NCBI GenBank assembly: GCA_017394925.1
Contig: JAFPWQ010000032.1
Span: 1-6,055, forward strand
Direction: 5' to 3'
Source of the DNA: Synergistaceae bacterium
Lineage (GTDB): Bacteria; Synergistota; Synergistia; Synergistales; Aminobacteriaceae
Length of the DNA: 6,055 nt
Shown here: piece after piece, positions 1-4,533 of the stretch
Position numbering within the stretch: the stretch's first letter is position 1
Layout of the letters: each line of letters begins with the position of its first letter
Notes under the pieces: generated by a model
Database searches by the model: none
Seen by the model: the letters and a program-made list of their open reading frames with translations, nothing else
Told to the model about the DNA's origin: nothing
Program-made: the position numbers and the translations under genes

Positions 1-228
1 CGCGATGACCCTAAAGCATCAAGAGAAGCGTGTGATGCTGTCGATATGGCGCGGTTCGCTATGGAAGCTGACGGTCTCGACTGGCAGAACAGCACTCACG
101 ATTACATGAGTTATTACCTTCCTGAAGCTGTGAGACGGTACAAGGAATATGACCCGGAACTTTCAGAGGCGGCTGAATCATTGCTTGAGTACCTTAAGGA
201 TTACCCAAGAGGAAGCGATGAAGCATAA
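1..228 (+). CDS. C-terminal part of an unrecognised protein (5' end outside window)
   Basis: The frame is open from base 1 to a TAA stop at 226-228 and gives 75 visible residues. An ATG at 46 is possible as a start, but there is no Shine-Dalgarno sequence near it and the frame continues upstream without a stop, so I read this as the tail of a longer gene that begins before the window. The visible part is acidic, rich in Glu, Asp, Ala and Tyr, and looks helical, with no membrane segment or export signal. It ends PRGSDEA. I do not recognise the family and assign no function. It is the only + strand gene and converges with the - strand block, separated by a hairpin. A complete small protein starting at 46 remains the alternative. 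Confidence 0.6.
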   Translation, partial: RDDPKASREACDAVDMARFAMEADGLDWQNSTHDYMSYYLPEAVRRYKEYDPELSEAAESLLEYLKDYPRGSDEA

Positions 229-239
229 AAATATAAATG

Positions 240-266
240 GGACTGGATTCATTTTCGATTCAGTCC
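240..266. terminator. Likely bidirectional rho-independent terminator between convergent genes
   Basis: Bases 240-249 pair with 257-266 around a 7-base loop (250-256). On the + strand RNA this gives a 10-bp stem with two G-U pairs, followed by a moderately T-rich tail (267-276). On the - strand RNA the two wobbles become A-C mismatches, leaving a core of 6 bp plus 2 bp, but the following tract (complement of 225-238) is richer in U. The hairpin starts 12 bases after the + gene stop and lies about 37 bases after the stop of the DUF3841 gene, which fits one element ending both transcripts. Stem and tails are read directly; terminator function is inferred. Confidence 0.65.
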
Positions 267-302
267 TTGTTACTTTATACTGTCTGTGCTGACTGTACAG
301 AA

Positions 303-884
303 TTATCTGTATACACAAGATGATATGAACATTTTGAATTTACGTACTTGTTCTTTTCTGAGTTCCCAGAATACCGCCTGAATTGAATCTCCGCGGCTAG
401 TCCATTCACTTTCAAATGGTGTTATGTCAAAAACTTTCTCCCAGTTCTTACTCTGCATATCTTTTTGCTCTTCTGCATTTAATGCCTTGTATATCTTTTC
501 GAGTTCATTATCTTCTTCTTCGGAAGATGACAGCAAGCCTTCATTAAGAATTATGATCCATGAATTGAAATCCAAAAGCAGAACTTCATCATCGGGAATA
601 TCCACTTCAAGCAGGTAAAATTTTTTTCCCTTTCGTCCGCAATGCCATCTCTCAGCTCTCAGGTCTGGTTTCTTTCTGTCCTCACGCCATTTGTACCATG
701 CCCACACAGGATAGCTCACGCCTTCGGGAGGAGGACCGATTCGCTTCTTCATCTGTGAAACGAGCCAGTCATATTGTAAGTCTGCAAAATCTTTCATGCC
801 GGACTTGTTTATATCACATCTGTATACTCCGTTATTCTGAATCTCACTGAATACATCTTCGGGCTGTATTGTCCAGAGTATCAT
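303..884 (-). CDS. DUF3841 family protein, function unknown
   Basis: This 193-residue protein matches what I recall of DUF3841: an N-terminal LWTIQ (3-7), a YPVWAWYKW block (58-66), KPDLR (72-76), a segment LLEVDIPDDEVLLLDF followed by N-S-W and a downstream LN (91-114), an acidic stretch SSSEEEDNELE (119-129), and a C-terminal IQAVFWELRKEQV (168-180). The length is usual for the family. There is no signal peptide or membrane segment, so it should be cytoplasmic. The biochemical role of DUF3841 is not known to me. The ATG shares bases with the stop of cobD (ATGA at 884-881) and is preceded by AAGGGA 8 bases upstream, so the start is secure and translation is probably coupled to cobD. It is the last gene of the - strand block. 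A cobalamin role is not implied by the family and would rest on position alone. Confidence 0.8.
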   Translation of the reverse strand: MILWTIQPEDVFSEIQNNGVYRCDINKSGMKDFADLQYDWLVSQMKKRIGPPPEGVSYPVWAWYKWREDRKKPDLRAERWHCGRKGKKFYLLEVDIPDDEVLLLDFNSWIIILNEGLLSSSEEEDNELEKIYKALNAEEQKDMQSKNWEKVFDITPFESEWTSRGDSIQAVFWELRKEQVRKFKMFISSCVYR

Positions 885-1864
885 ATTGTCATTCCCTTCA
901 TGGCCTCAATTAATATTCTGTTATCTTCCGGTCTTCTGGTTGCAGCGCGTATATATTTCCCGTTAAGACCTGCAAAATTTCGCGTATGCCTCACTGCAAT
1001 TCCGTTACGCAGTAAATGCCTTATCACCGCAATATCATCATCGACTCGAATCAGAAAGTAATGCACATCACTGTCATGAACATCAAATCCGGCCTCACGC
1101 AATGCATTCATGAATTTGGGCGTATTCTCGCGATAAAATTTTCGTGTCCGTGTATAAAAATCTTCGTTCTCAAGAAATATCCTCGCTAATTCCTGTGCAA
1201 TTGAATTCACGCTCCATGTTGGTTGTATTGCTTTGAGCTTCGCAATGATATTTTCACTTGCAATCACGTAGCCAATTCTAACGCCGCTGAGATGAAAAAT
1301 TTTTGTGAGTGAACGCAGAATAATCACGTTCGAGAATTCGCATAATCTCTCACGAATATAATCACGCATTAGGAAGTCTATATATGCCTCGTCAATGATG
1401 AACATAGTATCAGGGTATTGCTTTATGACCTGCGATAAGTCCGGGATATATTTTCCTGTTGGGTTATTTGGATTAGTGAGTATGAAGTTATCGAACTTTC
1501 CTGAATCGTAAACCGTAAATGAATTTTTCAGGTTTACAATTGCTCTCGTGTATTCCGAATAGCATGGCTGAAGTATGGCTGACGTTCCTGAAAGTAATTG
1601 AGCGAGAAGATATATTGCCTCGTTAATTCCGTTCGTGAATAGTATTCTGTCAGGGCTGATATGCTCACGTTCGGATATTATTTTTCGCAGTGAGACACAA
1701 TCAGGATCGGGATAATGTGATGCTAATTCTTCGAGATTGATATTTATCTCTGGCCATGAAAGTATATTCGTGTTGGTGCTGAAGTCTAAAATTTTTTCGG
1801 GAACGGGAATGTTGAACGCATGATATAAATTTTCGGGGTTAGCTCCGTGAATTAAATTCTCCAT
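881..1864 (-). CDS. cobD: Threonine-phosphate decarboxylase, PLP-dependent (CobD)
   Basis: A fold-type I PLP enzyme of 327 residues that should decarboxylate L-threonine O-3-phosphate to (R)-1-amino-2-propanol phosphate in cobalamin synthesis. Visible motifs (numbered from ATG 1864): HGAN near the N-terminus (6-9), NPNNPTG (131-137), the PLP-ring Asp in DEAYIDF (158-164), the Schiff-base lysine in SLTKIFHLSGVRIGY (K188), and a C-terminal RHTRNFAGL...YIRAATRRPEDN block carrying the substrate-carboxylate Arg (about 306). That block and the HGAN start are typical of CobD/CobC rather than HisC, the nearest relative, and cbiB lies immediately upstream. The frame also opens at a GTG at 1900, but homologues begin just before the HGGN motif, so ATG 1864 is preferred. 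Neither start has a clear Shine-Dalgarno sequence. The ATG overlaps the end of cbiB by 13 bases, implying translation by coupling. Confidence 0.88.
   Translation of the reverse strand: MENLIHGANPENLYHAFNIPVPEKILDFSTNTNILSWPEININLEELASHYPDPDCVSLRKIISEREHISPDRILFTNGINEAIYLLAQLLSGTSAILQPCYSEYTRAIVNLKNSFTVYDSGKFDNFILTNPNNPTGKYIPDLSQVIKQYPDTMFIIDEAYIDFLMRDYIRERLCEFSNVIILRSLTKIFHLSGVRIGYVIASENIIAKLKAIQPTWSVNSIAQELARIFLENEDFYTRTRKFYRENTPKFMNALREAGFDVHDSDVHYFLIRVDDDIAVIRHLLRNGIAVRHTRNFAGLNGKYIRAATRRPEDNRILIEAMKGMTI
893..898 (-). promoter_or_regulatory. Ribosome binding site for the DUF3841 gene
   Basis: AAGGGA lies inside the last codons of cobD, 8 bases before the ATG at 884. It supports that start and independent ribosome loading in addition to the ATGA coupling. 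Confidence 0.55.
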
Positions 1865-2793
1865 AAAGTTAATATTATCATGAACGCAAATAATGCACAC
1901 GATACATCAAGCAGTTTATACGCACTGAATACGTCATAAATTTCTGGGTCTCTTGCACATGCATTAATATACGGACGTGATTCAAATTTGCCGTCATAAA
2001 ATGCACCTCCTCCCAGCCTGACGCATAACACTCCTGCGAATGCGCTCTCACTGTGAGCACTGTTAGGGCTCTTATGCTTCTTCCTGTCGTGAATGAAAAC
2101 ACGCAATGCAGATTTAGCATCATGGCCTGTGAGTATTCCTGCAAGAATGATGATTAACCCTCCGAGCCTCGCAGGAATGAAATTCAGAATGTCATCAAGT
2201 CTTGCGCCTGCCTTCCCGAATTCATGATAGCATTCATAGCCTGTCATTGAATCAAGAGTACTTGCTGCCTTGAACAGCCACACGGACAATGCCATGCCGT
2301 ATGAACGATTCAACGCATAACCCAGAGCCGCAAAGAACATCAAGGACATTATGCCGTCAACTGAATTCTCTGCTATGGTCTCAATGACTGCCCGCGTGAT
2401 TTCGTGTTCATTCATGTTCTCTGTATCACGTCCAACGACACGGGACAAAAATTTTCGTGATGACTCTATATCGTGATTCATGAGAGCAAAGACAACCGGA
2501 AGCGTTTCATCTTTGAGGTCTCTCCATGCGGTTGCAGAGTAAAGCATATAGATTTGAATGATGATATTGCAGTCAGTGATGTATAGTGTGATGTAAACTG
2601 CAAGCCCCGTTGTTATGAGTGTGAGAGAACAAAGAACGAGGCCGCGTATAAATGAATGAGTATCAGTGAAGAGTTTAGACTTCAGAAAGAAAATTAAATG
2701 CCCGATGAGTTTAACGGGATGAGGAAAATTTACAGGGTCTCCGATAATCTCATCAAGCAAAAGCGAAATGCATAACGTTAATGCAAAATTCAA
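1852..2793 (-). CDS. cbiB: Adenosylcobinamide-phosphate synthase (CbiB), membrane protein
   Basis: A 313-residue integral membrane protein, the usual length for CbiB. It condenses adenosylcobyric acid with (R)-1-amino-2-propanol phosphate, the CobD product, to give adenosylcobinamide phosphate. Family signatures in order: LLLDEIIGDP with HPVKLIG (11-31), VGRDTEN (120-126), ETIAENSVDGIMS (138-150), STLDSMTGYE (178-187), GARLDDILNFIPARL (196-210), and KSPNSAHSESAFAGVLCVRLGG (241-262). Hydrophobic segments lie near 1-15, 50-85, 148-176, 209-222 and 295-310. The only start ahead of the conserved LLLDEIIGDP is TTG at 2793, directly after the TGA of the preceding gene and 10 bases from an AGGAAG. 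Its 3' end overlaps cobD by 13 bases. Neighbouring cobD supports the assignment strongly. The same protein is called CobD in the aerobic-pathway naming. Confidence 0.93.
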   Translation of the reverse strand: MNFALTLCISLLLDEIIGDPVNFPHPVKLIGHLIFFLKSKLFTDTHSFIRGLVLCSLTLITTGLAVYITLYITDCNIIIQIYMLYSATAWRDLKDETLPVVFALMNHDIESSRKFLSRVVGRDTENMNEHEITRAVIETIAENSVDGIMSLMFFAALGYALNRSYGMALSVWLFKAASTLDSMTGYECYHEFGKAGARLDDILNFIPARLGGLIIILAGILTGHDAKSALRVFIHDRKKHKSPNSAHSESAFAGVLCVRLGGGAFYDGKFESRPYINACARDPEIYDVFSAYKLLDVSCALFAFMIILTLWRI

Positions 2794-3534
2794 TCAGTCA
2801 TTGCTTCCTGTTCTGCCGCGATATAATTCAACGGATTCAACTCTGCCTTCTTCATCGTTTTCATCACGTACAAGCGTAATTGAAAGCGTCATGTCCCTGT
2901 CTGAAAGTTCATATGAGAGAACGCTGACGTTGATATTCTCGTAAGGACTTTCACGCATTGTAGGAGTTCCGAGTTTTGACCGCAGTTTTGACATGTACAT
3001 TCCGATTAAGTCAGTGCCGAAAAATAACTCGCATGTATCCGGGTCGCTCGTCTGGAAGTATATATCTTCGACTCCCTTTTTGCCCTCACGCACCCAGAAT
3101 TCAGCATTGTCTGACGTGTACATAGTCATGCCGTTCTCAGTGCTTTGTGTCCAGGAACGCGATGACCTGCCCATAATATTTTTTCTTGCTTTCGTGTAAT
3201 TCCTGAACAGATTCGAGGCTGATTTGCTTTTTCCTCCCATCTTTAAGCGTATTCCGTTCTGAGGAAGCCAGCCGCTTTTACCGTTCACTGTTACTTTGTA
3301 CCACAGATAATTATTGTCATCACGTACTGCACTGGGAACACTCAGCCATTTATCCGGCATTTCGATTTCAGTATTGCTGGCTCCTCTGTCGGCTTTAGTG
3401 TAGAGCAGTGAATATGATTCGAGAGCTAACGCCCATTGACCTTTTGACGGCGGAACAGGCCCGGAGGCTGCAAATGATGCAGATGAAAACGCGAGCGCAA
3501 ATAGCAATGTGAATGCGAAGATTTTTCTTGTCAT
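2794..3534 (-). CDS. Exported SH3-like-domain protein
   Basis: This 246-residue protein has a Sec signal peptide (basic TRK, hydrophobic core, ASFA-A cleavage near residue 22), so it should act outside the cytoplasmic membrane. Residues about 32-100 resemble a bacterial SH3 domain, ending with WYKV, a turn, GKSGWLP and IRL, of the kind that binds peptidoglycan or protein ligands. Residues about 136-246 form a second region with FWVREGKKGVEDIYF and IGM...LRSKLGTP, reminiscent of BamE/SmpA-like beta proteins, ending in an acidic, hydrophilic tail. No catalytic motif is seen and the role is unknown. The frame opens at GTG 3546, but the AAGGAG at 3551-3546 runs into that GTG and sits 11 bases before ATG 3534, so the ATG is chosen. 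The gene starts 21 bases after the solute-binding protein gene and its TGA abuts the cbiB TTG. Confidence 0.75.
   Translation of the reverse strand: MTRKIFAFTLLFALAFSSASFAASGPVPPSKGQWALALESYSLLYTKADRGASNTEIEMPDKWLSVPSAVRDDNNYLWYKVTVNGKSGWLPQNGIRLKMGGKSKSASNLFRNYTKARKNIMGRSSRSWTQSTENGMTMYTSDNAEFWVREGKKGVEDIYFQTSDPDTCELFFGTDLIGMYMSKLRSKLGTPTMRESPYENINVSVLSYELSDRDMTLSITLVRDENDEEGRVESVELYRGRTGSND
2804..2809 (-). promoter_or_regulatory. Ribosome binding site supporting the TTG start of cbiB
   Basis: AGGAAG sits 10 bases before TTG 2793, inside the last codons of the SH3-like gene. No ATG or GTG in the cbiB frame precedes the conserved N-terminal motif, so this site decides the unusual TTG start. 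Confidence 0.5.
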
Positions 3535-3545
3535 GACTGTTTGCA

Positions 3546-3551
3546 CTCCTT
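3546..3551 (-). promoter_or_regulatory. Ribosome binding site that selects ATG 3534
   Basis: AAGGAG lies 11 bases upstream of ATG 3534. Its last base is also the first base of the in-frame GTG at 3546, which leaves no spacer for that alternative start. It therefore favours the shorter protein. Confidence 0.6.
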
Positions 3552-3555
3552 CAAT

Positions 3556-4485
3556 TTATTTCGTGAGGAATGAGCCCGCTTCCCACCTGTAATAAGGCTC
3601 GGACAGAATTACACCCTCTGATGAATCAACTATAACTTTGTTCAGCTGAAGATCTTTCAGTCCGGCTTCTTCTGGGAACTGAATTGCTTCGCTTGACCTG
3701 TACCAGAAAATCACATCTGCACGTCCTGAACTTAAAGCCGCAGACCTTGCACCTGATTCAATGCTGAGAAGTTCAATGTTTTTCTTCAGACGCTTTCCGA
3801 TTTCAGCCATGACTGCTGTGTTATAGCCCGTAGGTGTTCCGTCCGCCGCAATAATATCAATCGGCGGCAAATCTCCCGTTACTGCTACTTTTATCGTATC
3901 TGCTCCGTCGAATTTCTCAAAGGTTACGGACTCTGAAGTAAAATTGAATCCGTTCCCGATGTATTTATCCGCAAGTTTATTAAGCGTTCCGTCTTCTTTC
4001 ATGGCCTTTATTGCCCCGTTGAATTCATTGCAGAGTGCTTCGTTGTCTTTGCGGAAACCAAATGATATTGAGCTGGGCATCTTAATTGTGAAAAGCATTC
4101 TGTATGATTTATCCTGAGTCATAATATATCTTGCTGTAATTACAGGCAGTGAGATTTCATCTAATTTACCGGCATCCAGTGCCATTAACATCGCAGTCAG
4201 TGAATCAAAGAATGTCATTACATGGCGGTTCTCATTAAATGACTTAATGACCTCAACCGCATCGGCAATATTAGGATCTGTTCCTGCATATTGAAGCAGC
4301 GGAGATGAACTCATCATAGCACTCATCTCATCAAGGCCCTTCTGGAATGCTTCTTCTGACGTTCCAAGAAAACGCAGAATTCCTCCTCTTACTTCCTGAA
4401 CTCTTCTTGAAGGCAACGCGGCAAAAGCTGATGATGCAATAAGCAACACAACGAATAAAGCGCAAAAAACTTTTCTGTTTTTCAT
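3556..4485 (-). CDS. Exported solute-binding protein, SBP_bac_3-like, with permuted lobe order
   Basis: A 309-residue protein with a Sec signal peptide (1-22, ending SSAFA-A, no lipobox cysteine), so probably a soluble periplasmic binding protein. Residues about 88-177 look like the end of a canonical family 3 binding domain: a segment with DSLTAMLMALDAGKLDE, then FGFRKDN, then AMKEDGTLNKLADKYIG. Residues about 190-300 look like its beginning: IKVAVTGDLPPIDII, ADGTPTGYN, MAEIGKRL, LSSGRADVIF and finally LSEPYY. The order is therefore reversed relative to normal members. Residues 23-85 are less recognisable. The ligand cannot be told; the family binds mostly amino acids or other small polar solutes. 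No permease or ATPase gene adjoins it. An AAGGAGG 10 bases before ATG 4485 makes the start firm. It is followed closely by the SH3-like gene, suggesting co-expression. Confidence 0.78.
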   Translation of the reverse strand: MKNRKVFCALFVVLLIASSAFAALPSRRVQEVRGGILRFLGTSEEAFQKGLDEMSAMMSSSPLLQYAGTDPNIADAVEVIKSFNENRHVMTFFDSLTAMLMALDAGKLDEISLPVITARYIMTQDKSYRMLFTIKMPSSISFGFRKDNEALCNEFNGAIKAMKEDGTLNKLADKYIGNGFNFTSESVTFEKFDGADTIKVAVTGDLPPIDIIAADGTPTGYNTAVMAEIGKRLKKNIELLSIESGARSAALSSGRADVIFWYRSSEAIQFPEEAGLKDLQLNKVIVDSSEGVILSEPYYRWEAGSFLTK

Positions 4486-4495
4486 GTGAAAAGTT

Positions 4496-4502
4496 CCTCC
4501 TT
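4496..4502 (-). promoter_or_regulatory. Strong ribosome binding site for the solute-binding protein gene
   Basis: AAGGAGG, a full match to the consensus, lies 10 bases before ATG 4485. It is the strongest such site in the window and lies within one copy of the intergenic repeat, whose other copy lacks it. Confidence 0.75.
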
Positions 4503-4525
4503 AATTGTAATGAAAAGTTGCATTA

Positions 4526-4531
4526 ATTATA
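4526..4531 (-). promoter_or_regulatory. Possible -10 promoter element ahead of the solute-binding protein gene
   Basis: The - strand reads TATAAT at 4531-4526, a perfect -10 hexamer about 41 bases before ATG 4485. No good -35 box is found at 16-18 bases upstream; a TTGACG at 4544-4539 is only 7 bases away, which is too close. There is no extended -10 TG. The A+T-rich gap makes a chance match quite possible. If real, it would let the five downstream genes be expressed separately from the kinase. Confidence 0.3.
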
Positions 4532-4533
4532 AG

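Larger units (their letters stand above)
4487..4532. repeat. Imperfect tandem duplication filling the kinase / binding-protein gap
   Basis: Two adjacent units occupy almost the whole gap: 4487-4510 (24 bases) and 4511-4532 (22 bases). Both begin TGAAAAGTT and end TTAATT-x-TAA on the + strand. They differ in the middle, where the first has CCTCC (the ribosome binding site read on the - strand) and the second has GCA, and at one base in the end block. The repeat is read directly; an origin by local duplication is inferred. Confidence 0.6.

Noticed and set aside
284..300. CTGT...ACAG arrangement resembling a LexA box
   Set aside because: The spacer is 9 bases instead of the 8 of the Escherichia coli box, and it lies between two convergent gene ends, where an operator has no obvious promoter to control.
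424..618. Serine-rich open frame on the + strand opposite DUF3841
   Set aside because: Its serine runs are the complement of the acidic Glu/Ser stretch of the DUF3841 protein; it is a shadow.
881..1864. Histidinol-phosphate aminotransferase (HisC) as the identity of the PLP enzyme
   Set aside because: The C-terminal RNFAGL...YIRAATRRPEDN block, the N-terminal HGAN and the adjacent cbiB point to CobD; no histidine gene is nearby.
1865..1900. GTG at 1900 as the start of cobD, adding 12 residues
   Set aside because: The extra residues have no counterpart before the HGGN-type motif in the family, there is no ribosome binding site, and the overlap with cbiB would grow to 49 bases.
1878..2144. 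Open frame of 88 codons on the - strand inside cbiB
   Set aside because: It lies wholly within the well-supported cbiB frame, has no recognisable motif and no credible start signal; it is a shadow.
2993..3199. Open frame on the + strand opposite the SH3-like gene, and a similar one at 4571-4765
   Set aside because: Both are antisense to supported genes, short, and without motifs or ribosome binding sites.
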